Source: Membranipora membranacea (Eukaryota; Bryozoa; Gymnolaemata; Cheilostomatida; Membraniporidae). Taken from it: a DNA stretch of 60,000 nucleotides. Shown here in pieces: positions 12,357 to 25,400 of this stretch (positions are counted from its first letter, which is position 1; each line of letters begins with the position of its first letter). The stretch spans positions 23,548,062 to 23,608,061 of the forward strand of contig OU612074.1 in assembly GCA_914767715.1 (NCBI GenBank), in the 5' to 3' direction. Under the pieces are notes generated by a model. It had not been told where the DNA came from. It did not search any database and saw nothing but the letters and a program-made list of their open reading frames with translations. Both the position numbers and the translations under genes were made by a program.

Positions 12357-13443
12357 ATTCAGCTTCCGATTGTCGATAATACACACAACAAAACACGGCA
12401 CACCTAAAATTGCTCAATGGCCTTTCTGTAACAGGGCGGAATGTTATTTTAACCTAGCCCTGCAGCTATTCAAGACAATAGAAATACCTAAATATTGAAG
12501 TCAATGAATAATGTTTACTTCCATACCTGGTACACCCGTCATTGTAGTCCAGTCATAACACAAGAGAGGATCTGAAGACTAGCGCTGGCCGCTGCACTCA
12601 GATTATTTTGATTGATCCTCTTTAAGTCTTCTATCCCGAGTGCACAAGGGATGACTCGCTGACCGAATTATTACAATTTATTCCTTTTCTTAGTATGTCG
12701 ATACTGGTGCTTTTTGTCTAGTAGAAGGTATTTTTACTAACTTATTTTATACATTCCCAGTATTTATATACTGTGAATTATTTTCACAGCAGCTCTCTTT
12801 TTAATGAAACATTATCAACCAAGTATTAGTACAGAGTCTGTTACATGTCAGCATGCTGTTAGGCATGAGGGACTGAGTGTCTCTTTTTTAACGCAATCAA
12901 ATAATAAAAATGTCAAAAACTTATTTGTCTGCACAAAATATTTTTCATCTGGTCTTTGCTCTAGTTATTTAAATGCAGCTAGTGCTGAGTGATGGTTAGT
13001 CTGAGTCCCTCAGACTCTCTCTTGCCTCTGCCTGATGACCTGATGATGCCAGGAAGAGTGAGGATATTCATTGTCTCCCTAACCTGCACTATAGCAATCC
13101 ACCAGAGTGTCACCATTATATTATATTATCTTGCAGAATTTCAATTTAAGATACAAACTTCGAATGGATTGAGACCTCGTTATATTCCATTCTGATGTGG
13201 TCATGTTAAATCACAACTTCTGCCTCTGTCCAATCACTGAGAAACGAAGGCCATATTCGGCACCAAGTTGCTCTCAGTTTAGGTAGCCTGGATCACCACT
13301 GTGGTATCAATCGAGCCCAGTAGTCACTTGACTATAGCGGGACTTCGAGGACTTCCAACATTTGGGTGTTAGAGGGCAGACCATAGAGTTATGGGGGACA
13401 ACTCTATGGGGCAGACGCCCTCACAAACTAATCTACTTCCTAC

Positions 13444-14085
13444 TCCTGGGTGGTTAATGTATAACCAGGAATTGGAGTTTTAGCTGAAAGGGATGATAGG
13501 AGAAATTTATTACTGTTGGTCTGTGTAAAGTATCCCCTCCCCCACCTGCTGTATACTGCCAGGCTCAGTAATCAGCTACTGCTTTCTTTTCTCTCTAGCC
13601 ATGAATCACACTTTCTGACTAAGTTGCCCTACCATGCCTGAAAAGGGGATAACTCCTTATACATTGAGAAAATTCATCTTTGATTTTTGGTGAATGCAAT
13701 AATTGATATTTTGAGGAATTAATTGCCTCCAAGCTTCATAATCTGCAGTTTCAAGCTAATTGCTATGAGGTAGAGTTAAATCGAGACAATTTGTTGTTAG
13801 CAATCCTTTCAAAAGGACATTTATCAACACAAACTATCATCTACACAAGCTATCACCTGTGGTCTTATCTAGCTGGAGTCTAGGGAGCAGTTACTCTGCA
13901 ACTTCATTCCCTTTCTGTTGTTTGATCGAAATGAAAATATAAAAATCCTATATTCATGCTTCATTACTGTAACACTTTAAAACAATAGATACTTGATACA
14001 GAGCAAAGCCACAGTAATTATTGTCTCCCATCATCCCTCTCAACTAAAACTCTAATTCCTGGTTATACATTATCCACCCAGAACC
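13444..14085. mobile_element. ~640 bp element with ~75 bp terminal inverted repeats
   Basis: The left end (13447-13520) reads GGGTGGTTAATGTATAACCA then GGAATTGGAGTTTTAGCTGA. The right end (14012-14085) is its imperfect reverse complement (CTAATTCCTGGTTATACATT, ATCCACCC). Identity of the arms is about 85-90% by eye. The interior has no open frame of note, so this is a non-autonomous DNA transposon or foldback element. I could not define a target-site duplication. Confidence 0.7.
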
Positions 14086-14092
14086 GAGAGGG

Positions 14093-14180
14093 AGGTATCT
14101 CAGTTGGTTAGTGCGCTTGCCCTCCCTAATACGCAAGTGTTAGAGGTCTTTGGTTCGAAATCATGTGCTGTCTACTGACT
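14093..14180 (+). mobile_element. tRNA-derived SINE head or tRNA pseudogene
   Basis: TATCTCAGTTGGTTAGTGCG is a good A box with D loop, and GGTTCGAAATC a good B box about 50 bp later. The acceptor ends do not pair, so this is not a working tRNA. It directly adjoins the right end of the inverted-repeat element at 13444-14085. Confidence 0.5.
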
Positions 14181-14570
14181 TTGTCAAGCTTGTCAAGACA
14201 GGCTAGCCCCAGGTGTGCTCCAACATGCGCCCTAAAGATACCTATTTCTCCTCAATTTGCAATTTTAACCCGCAGTAGCTTGAAATAAAGTGAGGCTTCA
14301 ATTTCCACTCTTGATTTTTATCTGAAATTGAAATTTTTCAAAGTAAGGAAAATATCCCAGAACTCACGGGCTGAGCAAGAATCATACATGGATACATTTT
14401 GGTTTCTAGACATCTCTAATTGGGATCTATTATACTATAAAACTTATAGATTGAAGAAATCAACTGAGAACTGATACCAATCTGACTGACTGAGGATTCA
14501 ACCAATGATATGCATCGTTGAGAATAATCAGTCCGATCAGTCGATAGTGTTGTTGGTTCCGCTTTGAGTT

Positions 14571-16843
14571 CTAGTCTGAGTCCATAGTGATCTCGTACTC
14601 GGTACCTTGTGGGTAGTCGTCTGTCCAAGTGTAAGAATGAGCGGCGGATATCCTGATACTCACCGAAGACTCCACAGATTTATAGCAGATGGCTGAAAGA
14701 TAACAAATTATCATGTTAGCATGTAATGAATTCGCTGTGTGACAAGCAGAAGGAGTGTGGATGGACAGTATATGCTAGATGGATGTGGGTGGAAGATTTA
14801 TGGGATGGAGGGGCACAAAAGTTTGGACAGTTAGTCTGTGCTTGACTGGGATCGACTGATAGACAGACAGACAGACAGACAGACAGGAAGAGGCAAGATT
14901 TTCTTTTACCTGTGTACTGCTCCAAATAATGACATGTATAATCCAGTATATCACAATCCACTATATCACAATTGAATGACTACGAAAAATATTTGTTTGA
15001 TCCATTAGGGCAATATCGGATAGTACGCTATGACTCTTGCTGGATTATCGTTTAAAGCATTAGCCTGCTCTGGGAATGCGTGTTGTACTTGCAACTTGAA
15101 AGCAAAAAATTTGCTAAAAACTTCTCTCCCTCAGCTGTTCAGTAAAATATGTGGCTGCATACAGTGATTGATGCCTCACCTGGAAACCGGTATCTTGTTC
15201 ATTTCAAGAACAAACACAAATCCAGTCCAGCCCTCATTCTGTCCCTGGCTTACAATCAGTAGCTGAGATACTTTTGGAACTTAGGCTAATAACTCTACCG
15301 CTATAAACTGACACCAGGGAGGGTGGGATATAAACCCCACCCTCTCTGGTGATACCATCTCTTACCTTTATCATCTGTAACAGAGATATCTTCCCCACTG
15401 CCTAATCTGTAGAATGAGTCAAATTTCATGAAACTATCCGACGGTTTAAAGCAGACTTGGAATTCTCCCTCGTATGACTCAAATTTTACATCACTGATGC
15501 CTTGTGGGTAATCCCATCTTAATGATCCCGAGATACAGTCATCTACGTGGATTGTTTTGGTATCGTCACGCTGAGCAATGGTGTGGGCACCTTCAGGAGC
15601 GAAGTCCATACTGTAATAGAAATTTACTAATTAGATGTCAGCAAAGGGACGACTGCTGATTTATCATTCCTATAGTTTAATCAAGGAGCAAAAGTGGTTT
15701 GATTAGGGCTATTATTGGTTGTCCTCTCTCTCTTCATGGGGAGATAAAATTGCATTAAATTTTCCCGTCTTGATTATTATTTTTGGCTTTATAATTTGGA
15801 TAAAACGGAAGTTTGCTGCTCCGCATATAGGAGCGAAAATTTTTTATTTTTACTGTGGAAAGAAGAAAGAGAGATAACCTGCATTAAATCATCATGGATT
15901 TTGACCAAGGATCACTTTGGAGTCTGTTTGGAATTACCTTTTAATAATTTAGTTGTACAGTAGAAACAGTAGAATAAACAGGCCAATCAAAGAGTTGTAG
16001 GATTTGTTAAAGACAATCCCATGATGCAGTTCCAAAAGTTAGCGATCATAAGGAAGGAGATGACGCTGACTTACCCTTATATATATATAGTAGGGGATGA
16101 CGCTGACTTACCCTTATATATATATAGTCATAAGGAAGGGGATGACGCTGACTTACCCTTATATATATATAGTCATAAGGAAGGGGATGACGCTGACTTA
16201 CCCTTATATATATATAGTCTTAAGGAAGGGGATGACGCTGACTTACCCTTATATATATATAGTCATAAGGAAGGGGATGACGCTGACTTACCCTTATATA
16301 TATATAGTCATAAGGAAGGGGATGACGCTGACTTACCCTTATATATATATAGTCATAAGGAAGGGGATGACGCTGACTTACCCTTATATATATATAGTAG
16401 GGCGGTAGTTTAGAAAAAGTGGTAAGGGAGGCAAAAGTCTGGGGCGAGTTTGAGGCATCACCAGTAACCTCCTCCCGAGCCATTTAAACATATAATAAGG
16501 AAATGGAAATCCCAGAGGAGCTGATTCTGACATGATTTATTCAATTATAGTGTTTTTAGGCCACAGTATTGAGCTTTCTAGTGGGGGGAGGTAGTGCCTT
16601 TCTACCTCCCCTAGAACTACGGCCCTGTATAGACTATTGAGGGTTTTTATGCACATTGTCATGATTATCAAAGTACAAGCACACAGCACGTACATCGTCA
16701 GCTATATGATCGTATCAGACTCACTTTTTATAGGACCGTTTGATTATTGTCATACCACATTCTGCCGGGGTATCGTTCAAGAATCCTTGTGTCAGCGCAG
16801 CTAGCAGCACATAGGTAAACCAGGTTATAGTCTCCGCCCTCAT
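14571..16843 (-). CDS. Three-exon gene for a 161-residue secreted protein of unknown family
   Basis: Exons on the minus strand are 16843-16725, 15610-15366 and 14692-14571 (119+245+122 = 486 nt, 161 codons plus TAG). Donors are GTGAGT (16724) and GTAAGA (15365); acceptors end TTACAG and TTTCAG; phases 2 and 1 match. The ATG at 16843 is chosen over an in-frame upstream ATG because it puts a clear signal peptide at the N-terminus (WFTYVLLAALTQGFLNDTPA). The mature chain has four cysteines (29, 65, 93, 124), many aromatic and acidic residues and no membrane span. A motif recurs: LRWDYPQGISDVKF (70-83) and YTWTDDYPQGTEYEIT (142-157), suggesting two related beta-rich halves. I do not recognise the family; a secreted or pore/defence-type beta-sandwich protein is conceivable, but no function is claimed. 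Confidence 0.75.
16055..16400 (+). repeat. 45 bp minisatellite in intron 1 of the secreted-protein gene
   Basis: About 7-8 copies of a 45 bp unit starting GGGGATGACGCTGACTTACC and ending in TATATATATAGTCATAAGGAA. Since 45 is a multiple of 3 it produces spurious open frames on both strands. On the minus strand every copy carries GGGTAAGTC, a donor-like string. Confidence 0.9.
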
Positions 16844-17379
16844 TCCTACGGCTGTAATACTCGAGCTGCTGGTCTGCTGCTCTCCACTAAGAGGAGTTGG
16901 AGCGCTCAGTGCTTGGGAGACCAAAAATGATATTTCCTTTGTTATACATCGGATAGTTTACGGTGAAACGCTATCCTTAACAATAAAATGATAACGCTGA
17001 TGTGATGAGAAAAATCATCTGTGTGTTAGATAAATTTGTTTACCTAACTGGTTTCCTTATAGGTCACTCACTTACTCTGGGGATTTGTGTGGCACTTATA
17101 CTTTGGGAGAAATTCTGTTTTTTAATGTTGTAGAGAGGATGCGGCAAACTACTCTTAATAATATATTGATTGTGCTAGACTAGACCCCATGCTTATCATT
17201 GAAAGGCAAATTTGTGGAAACACCAGCCCGGCACCGGTTCAATAGAGCTATTTATTTCCCTTAAAATAATTCTCTGATCCCCAAAATCCCAGCAAGTGTC
17301 ACCTAGCTACTAGTTCTTATCCTATCCTCTCTCCGGCGCATGATCCCTAGAGGATTCCTACCTCCCCTATCAATTTTCC

Positions 17380-17576
17380 TTCACTGTGGACCTACACTGC
17401 GGACCTACACTACGGACCTACACGACGGACCTGCACGATGGACTTGCACCACAGACCTACACCACAGAACTACACCACGGACCTACACCACGGACCTACA
17501 CCACGGACCTACACCACGGACCTACACCATGGACCTATACCACGGACCTACACCACGGACCTACACCATGGACCTC
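17380..17576 (+). repeat. 12 bp minisatellite (ACCACGGACCTAC)
   Basis: About 16 tandem copies of a 12 bp unit, CACGGACCTACA and variants (CATGGACC, GACGGACC). The resulting open frames (TYTTDLHHGP) are artefacts of the repeat. Confidence 0.85.
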
Positions 17577-17689
17577 TCAAAATTTTGTCAAAGTTCAAGA
17601 ATTACAATGATTGATTGTAGAATATCCTTTGTAGCTTTGTTCAATATTTTTAGGAGAGTTTCTAACAACATAAATGTTTGTATTCAATA

Positions 17690-17805
17690 AACCAAGTTTG
17701 GTACATTTGCCTGCATTCCGAGTTGCTCCAGATCCACTGATCAGGCGTGACCAGTGGAAGGGAGCAACAGGAATGCAGGCAATTAGATCAAACTTGTTCT
17801 ACGTT
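17690..17805. repeat. Short hairpin MITE-like element
   Basis: A near-palindrome: GCCTGCATTCCGAGTTGCTC on the left faces GGGAGCAACAGGAATGCAGG on the right, with CCACTG/CCAGTGG closing the stem. Outer ends ACCAAGTTTGGTAC and GATCAAACTTGTTC match those of the element at 1195-1450. Confidence 0.65.
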
Positions 17806-18107
17806 TTACCTAAAGTATCAAAAAAGTAAAACCTTATTTCTACTTTTACCCTATCGAATTGGAGGAGTTCGCTCCTCTTTCAGCAAGAGACAACCAATCC
17901 AGATATCAAAGACTATTATAAGTCAGCTACTCTATGGATATTTGTATACTTTCAATCGACATGAATGAAAATCACAACTATAAATATATCTTGTTTGATT
18001 GTATTTGACTTAGGGTGATTGTTCTCAAAATATAGATGTTGTTTCCCAACAACATTTCCAGAAAGCTTGTTCGGAGCCAATACTGCTTAAATATAGGTTA
18101 AAATATT

Positions 18108-18180
18108 TGACCCCGCCAGGACTCGAACCTGGAATCTCCTGATTCGTAGTCAGGCGCCTTGTCCATTGGGCCACGAGGCC
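18108..18180 (-). tRNA. tRNA-Arg(ACG)
   Basis: The minus strand folds as a 73 nt cloverleaf. The acceptor stem is GGCCTCG with CGGGGTC (two G-U pairs) and discriminator A. The anticodon stem is CCTGA/TCAGG around the loop CTACGAA, giving anticodon ACG. The T arm is CCAGG TTCGAGT CCTGG. A box (TGGCCCAATGG) and B box (GGTTCGAGTCC) are intact, and a short T-run (TTTT at about 18100) follows. There is no intron. It lies between genes and is probably functional. Confidence 0.92.
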
Positions 18181-19019
18181 AATATACAGAAGGGGGGGGG
18201 GACAAGGCAGAACAGCTCATCTATCGCAATTTAATTACGGGATGCGGATGAAAAGCATCAAATTATGTAACCCAGGCGACAAAGTCGTAGACAGCTGTTT
18301 TTAGGTTTAACGTGTAATTGCTCGGCAGTTGTTAAGGTTCACAGGCCCATGGCACGCGGGAGTCAGAGACAGAGGGGTAGGGGGGGTATCGATTTTCTCC
18401 ATCATCAGCTAGGCTATATGTTCAACACCTCAAAAATAAGTTATCTCTCACCAAATAAATTTCGCTCTTTCATCTGGCTCCACATGTTCAATACACTTTT
18501 TGTACATATGGGAATTGTCCTCCCTCAACAAAGATGGTCTTGCTAAAATCTTTTTCAAAAAAAGAAAAGAATTTCTATCTAGGCCGTTACTTTGTTGACA
18601 GGATTCTGAAGTTTGGTTTTTGTGGGTCAGGCTTCTGTAGTAGACCGATGTGTGACTGCGTGAATATCCGCTCTTTATTGAGTATACTGAGTAATCAAGC
18701 GTGGTTTTCATCAGTCCTATCATAATACATTTTTTGAGAATACTCAAGCAGCTTTAAATTTGACACTAGAATAACCTCTTGTATGAATTTATTAGATTTG
18801 GACTGAGCAATGCTGAGTGAGATACTCTTGTTCAAGGGGTTCTAGAGTCTGGAGTTTTGATTTAACAGTCCTGTAATAATCAATTGCACTTTATTTATCA
18901 CCACAACCTTTATAAGCACTATAGAAAAAGGAAATTCAGGCAATACCTATTATGAATAGAGCCAGCTTAAAATCTCGTCTTAAAATTATTTAAATGGAAG
19001 AAACTGATTGTATCTGTAT

Positions 19020-19175
19020 AGAACTCATAGACATATAGACTCATAGACATACAGACTCATAGACATATAGACTCATAGACATATAGACTCATAGACATAT
19101 GGACATACAGACTCATAGACATATATACTCATTGACATATATATATATTGACTCATAGACATATAGACTCAGGCT
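19020..19175 (+). repeat. Short tandem repeat (CATAGACATATAGACT)
   Basis: About 9 imperfect copies of a 15-16 bp unit, ACTCATAGACATATAG, degenerating into TATATATA at 19139-19150. It lies downstream of the 433-residue glycosyltransferase-like gene. Confidence 0.8.
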
Positions 19176-19196
19176 TATAGACTCTTATATGTTAGA

Positions 19197-19445
19197 TATG
19201 TACATATGTACATATAGAGTCTCTATCTCTAGAGTATTTGATATTCTGGTCTATAGCTGAGTGCCCGAGACTTGAGAGTCTTATATGTTAGATATGTACT
19301 CAGCCCAAGCTAGGCCTACACTCGACGCGCCCGTGCTTCTTACCCTTAGGTACGATAGTGAGACATATAGAGTCCCTCTCTCTAGAGTATGTGATATTCT
19401 TGTCTATAGCTGAGTGCCCGAGACTTGAGAGTCTTATCTCATGTG
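19197..19445 (-). repeat. Direct duplication overlapping the end of the terminal exon
   Basis: About 75 bp at 19217-19291 (containing CTGAGTGCCCGAGACTTGAG) is repeated at 19366-19442. The right copy lies inside the last coding exon of the glycosyltransferase-like gene; the left copy lies just beyond its stop codon. The copies differ at a few bases, and the duplication includes coding DNA for the segment around TTHEIRLSSLGHSAIDKN. Confidence 0.7.
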
Positions 19446-22400
19446 TTGTTATATTGAATGGCTGTAAATCTCTGACTGTGTACTTATCCCCATCATCATG
19501 AGGGCCATGTACTACTGAGCAGTGCTCATGATGGGTCTTAAGTGATAAACACGGATTCCTAACTGTGAAATTAAAATACTTCTGCATCACAAATATCATA
19601 CCTGCAATGAGAGAAGGCATCGTTAAAGTTTTACAAATCTTTGTTAGTCCACATCATCTCAGTACTCACAATTGTGTCAGTTGACCCTATATATTACTAA
19701 CATGGGAGGGCGGGGACTAACATGGGAGGGCGGGGACTAACTGATATTTGAGGGCGGTGACTAACATGGGAGGGCGGGGACTAATATTTGAGGGCGGTGA
19801 CTAACATGGGAGGGCGGGGACTAATATTTGAGGGCGGTGACTAACATGTCAGGGCGGGTGAGGGCGGAGAGTGTTATGGGAGAATGACATTTATGATCAT
19901 CTGGCATTTCTCTCTACATGTGAAAGGTGGAGATATAAAATAAATTCAGGTAAGGTATGAGACTACAAGGTAGTCCTGAGGATGATTAAACTGGACTGTT
20001 TTTGGTATTTATTGCTATTGGGGGGTCATTGAGATCATATATACAGAGCAAGACTATCCCATAGCATACAATTAGTGCATTGCTCATATTAGGAAAACAG
20101 TGGGTAAGCAAGTGTTATGAACAGAGAGCTCAACTCCATTATACAGTTGGTTATGACGAGATTAATACCTTCAATACTCAGAGTGGGAAGCTGTGATAAC
20201 GTAGTCATCACGCAGTGGAGACCTGTTGTAATAGTATATCATCTTATGATCAACTGTAGGAAATATATCAGGCCAAAATCGTGTCATCTGTAACCGAATA
20301 AGTCAGAGCCGAAATAGAAACAGGATGTTGACATGCCGCGTACATACCGTTCTCAGCTTGCCATAAGTTAGTAGGATAGTCTAATTTTGATAGTAGTATA
20401 CGCTCATCGAGTGGCTCGGTCAGTCTGAATATGTGTGCATCATGGGATCCTAAAATGATCACAAAATTAGTAACAATAGTTAGTTCCATTACCATGACAA
20501 TCTGGTTTGTAGAACAATTTGATATCACCACTAAATTGGCTAGCAAGGGCTGACAGAGGGTCATAATGTTATCTTCTCGTTACCTCTACTGGCTGAGACT
20601 CCACCTTTTTATTCAGTTTGTTCTTGAAGGCTGATTACGATTAGACATGGTATCCTAAACCTTGGTACTAGTAGTAAGTGTATAAAAAAATACATATTCG
20701 TGACAACAGAGCTATCCGACTTCATAGATGGTTGACTTATTTTGGCCTCACCTATAATTACATTAAGCATAGGGGGGAGGACGGGTAGGCAAAAACAGGT
20801 TGGGTATTGGGTATTTCTATAAAGCTGGAATAATTTGGGTATGATAACAACTCTACTGAACCTGCACTTGGTAAAACCATTTTATACCTGACAAAGTATC
20901 CTGAAAATCCAAATCATTACTGCACAATCCAAGCACAAGCCTTTGACAATTGAAAACTAGTCAATGCCAAATCCAATAATAATTATTTTTGATTTGTGTT
21001 CCCTTACTTTTACAGAAAAGTTAAAAAGATTGATTTATTTGACACTTCAATAGTAAACATATAAACTGAAATCTGGAAAATCCAGAAATCTGCCAACAGG
21101 AAGATCCATGGCTTGTTGGTCTTAAAACAGTCGGGGGTAAACACAGATACTCTTGTTATGATGTATCGGGCTCAAATACTGCCGACTGTCACCTATTCTG
21201 CCCCTGCATGGTACCCGTTTCTAGCGGACTATCACAAAGACGAAATAGAGAAAATCCAGAAATTAGCTCTACGTATAATCTTCTACGACATCGAACATTA
21301 TACTGACAGACTTGTAGCTGCGAAACTCACAACTCTATGCGACACACTACGGGATGTATGCTCAACGTATGTGACATGAATCGAGAGCAATCCCGATCAT
21401 TCGTTGAGATACAAACTCAATCAGAGACCTAGTCTAAGACCGATGAGATCTGTTAGCAAGTGTCAGACCGATGTAAACATCAAACGATAATGAACCGCTA
21501 AGTGCAGCAAGGCTATCCTGAAGAACCCAGTCTATTTTTCCTAGCATGTATTATTTTTATAACTTATATCTTTTCTTTTTCCTCTCTCCAATGGGATCTT
21601 TATCTCATAATTCATTTTTATCTCGATGTTAGCATCTTTGGATAAAGAGTGTACATTAAAACAAACAAAACAAACAAACAAAACAAAGTGTTTGAGTGCT
21701 AAGATTCAGGACTGCTGATCATGTTGGTTGTACAACTGATGTGGCTCAAAGGCCTGAGAGAGAAGGTATAAGCAAAGCGAAAAGCCGACTGACCCCGATC
21801 CGATATCTGAGAGAAACACCCGGATATATGGGTATGGGTCTTATACCCCTCCCCCCTGAGAGCCAGTAAGTTTTCAACCACACCTCCCCCCCTGAGAGAC
21901 AGTAAGTTTTCCTCCACACCTCCCCCCTGAGAGACAGTAGGTTTTCCTCCACACCTCCCCCCTGAGAGACAGTAAGTTTGCCTCCACACCTACCGATATA
22001 TTTCTCAGGTCTACACATGGTATATAATACTCCTCCCCCCTCCCTGAGAGACAGTAAGTTCCTCTCCACACCTACCGATATATTTCTCAGGTCTACACAT
22101 GGAATATAATACTCCTCCCCCCTCCCTGAGAGACAGTAAGTTCCCCTCCACACCTACCGATATATTTCTCAGGTCTACACATGGTATATAATACTCCTCC
22201 CCCCCCTGAGAGACAGTAAGTTCCCCTCCACACCTACCGATATATCTCTCAGGTCTACACATGAGTTATAATACTCCTTCCCCCTGAGAGACAGTAAGAT
22301 TGCCTCCACACCTACCGATATATCTCTCAGGTCTACACATGGTATATAAAACTCCTCCCCCCCTGAGAGACAGTAAGTTCCCCTCCACACCTACCGATAT

Positions 22401-25400
22401 ATTTCTCAGGTCTACACATGGTATATAATACTCCTCCCTCCCCCCCCCCTGAGAGACAGTAAGTTCCCCTCCACACCTACCGATATATCTCTCAGGTCTA
22501 CACATGAGGTATAATACTCCCCCCCCCTGAGAGACAGTAAGTTTGCCTCCACACCTACCGATATATCTCTCAGGTATACACATGAGGTATAATACTCCCC
22601 CCCTGAGAGACAGTAAGTTTGCCTCCACACCTACCTACCGATATATTTCTCAGGTCTACACATGAGGTATAATACTCCCCCCCCCCCTGAGAGACAGTAA
22701 GTTCCCCTCCACACCTACCGATATATCTCTCAGGTCTACACATGAGGTATAATACTCCCCCCCCCCCCTGAGAGACAGTAAGTTTGCCTCCACACCTACC
22801 TACCAATATATTTCTCAGGTCTACACATGAGGTATAATACTCCCCCCCCTGAGAGACAGTAAGTTTGCCTCCACACCTACCGATATATCTCTCAGGTCTA
22901 CACATGGTATATAAAACTCCTCCCCCCCTGAGAGACAGTTAGTTTGCCTCCACATCTACCTACCGATATATCTCTCAGGTCTACACATGGTATATAAAAC
23001 TCCTCCCCCCCTGAGAGACAGTTAGTTTGCCTCCACATCTACCTACCGATATATCTCTCAGGTCTACACATGGTATATAAAACTCCTCCCCCCCTGAGAG
23101 ACAGTTAGTTTGCCTCCACATCTACCTACCGATATATCTCTCAGGTCTACACATGGTATATAATACTCCCCCCCTGAGAGACAGTAAGTTTGCCTCCACA
23201 CCTACCGATATATCTCTCAGGTCTACACATGGTATATAATACTCCTCCCCCCCTGAGAGACAGTAAGTTTGCCTCCACACCTACCGATATATCTCTCAGG
23301 TCTACACATGAGGTATAATACTCCCCCCCTGAGAGACAGTAAGTTTGCCTCCACACCTACCTACCGATATATTTCTCAGGTCTACACATGAGATATAATA
23401 CTCCCCCCCCCCCCTGAGAGACAGTAAGTCTGCCTCCACACCTACCTACCGATATATCTCTCAGGTCTACACATGGTATATAAAACTCCTCCCCCCCTGA
23501 GAGACAGTTAGTTTGCCTCCACATCTACCTACCGATATATCTCTCAGGTCTACACATGGTATATAATACTCCTCCCCCCCTGAGAGACAGTAAGTTCCCC
23601 TCCACACCTACCGATATAATTCTCAGGTCTACACATGGTATATAATACTCCTCCCCCCCCTGAGAGACAGTAAGTTCCCCTCCACACCTACCTACCGATA
23701 TATTTCTCAGGTCTACACATGGTATATAATACTCCCCCCCCCCCCTGAGAGACAGTAAGTTCCCCTCCACACCTACCGATATATTTCTCAGGTCTACACA
23801 TGAGGTATAATACTCCTCCCCCCCCTTAGAGACAGTAAGTTTGCCTCCACACCTACCGATATATCTCTCAGGTCTACACATGGTATATAAAACTCCTCCC
23901 CCCTGAGAGACAGTTAGTTTGCCTCCACATCTACCTACCGATATATCTCTCAGGTCTACACATGGTATATAAAACTCCTCCCCCCCTGAGAGACAGTTAG
24001 TTTGCCTCCACATCTACCTACCGATATATCTCTCAGGTCTACACATGGTATATAATACTCCCCCCCCCCTGAGAGACAATAAGTTTGCCTCCACACCTAC
24101 CGATATATCTCTCAGGTCTACACATGGTATATAATACTCCTCCCCCCCCTGAGAGACAGTAAGTTTGCCTCCACACCTACCGATATATTTCTCAGCTCTA
24201 CACATGGGATATAATACTCCCCCCCCCCCCTGAGAGACAGTAAGTTTGCCTCCACACCTACCGATATATCTCTCAGGTCTACACATGAGATATAATACTC
24301 CCCCCCCCCTGAGAGACAGTAAGTTTGCCTCCATACCTACCGATATATTTCTCAGGTCTACACATGGGATATTTCTGACACCGATTATTTATATCTCCGT
24401 AGCGACTCAAACTGAACAGTATTTTATTAGCGCTCATCTTCTCCGTGGCAATCCTGTCAAAGCCTTCACCTAAAACTAAATAAGCAAATATACATATATA
24501 TATATATACTAACAAAATATACATGTATATAATATAGGGTATGTGGTGATGGTAAAGGTTGGACAAGCTTTCTACATATCTCATTATTAAGAGTTACCTA
24601 CTAGTACTGATTTTTTGTACGATTTATATACTTGATATTTCACGAGAAAGGCAAGCAACCTGTCTCATCCACTTTTTAATTGAATAACTTTCAACACATA
24701 ATATATCCTTTCGCCGTACTGCCACTTTTTTTAGACCAAAGAAACCAGTCACCGATTATTTTAAACACCATCTACATTGCCATCATCATCATCATTGAAC
24801 CAATAGGTTTAGATGGGATTTTAAGTTTATTTATTATGAGAATGTTAGTTAAAGCAAAGGTAAGCCACCCTATTTCATTATTTTACAAAAGTTGCAATGA
24901 CCACCAACATTATTTAATCTATATTCAATAAGACATCTGAATCGCAGTATTAGATGACTCTATTTGTCTGTCAGTCCTATTGTCATCATTTTTTTAAGCA
25001 AGTTAATTTTTTATTGGTATGCTATAGATACAAAACTAACCACACCCATGCCATTTTAGGAGTTATATGCCCCTAAAAATTGCATTCTGGGAAGACTATA
25101 GTTCCCCTCTCAGTCAGCTCTGAGATGATTAACTGTAATTATTGGACAGCCCATATGGAGAGTTTGTGTCTAAGTGTCTTAGAATCTACACATTAACACA
25201 TGTTTACACTGGTCCTAGATATTTTTTAATCACAATTAGAGAATTTGAGTGGGAGAGAGTTGATGAGTTATTACTATCATAAATGATGATTACTAATGGT
25301 AATGGTAATCTCCACATCGGATTGCTGAAACCTTCTTTTGGGTTTTGACATAACTCCTCCCCCTCCCAAAACTTATAACACAAGCCATCAAATAAACAAT

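Noticed and set aside
16021-16483. Open frames over the 45 bp repeat on both strands
   Set aside because: Unit length is a multiple of three, so frames stay open by chance; located in an intron.
21699-24584. Series of minus-strand open frames rich in MCRPERYIGRCGG and LLSLRGG
   Set aside because: They are translations of the ~79 bp minisatellite, shifting frame with the C-run length. Only 24469-24341 is a real exon.
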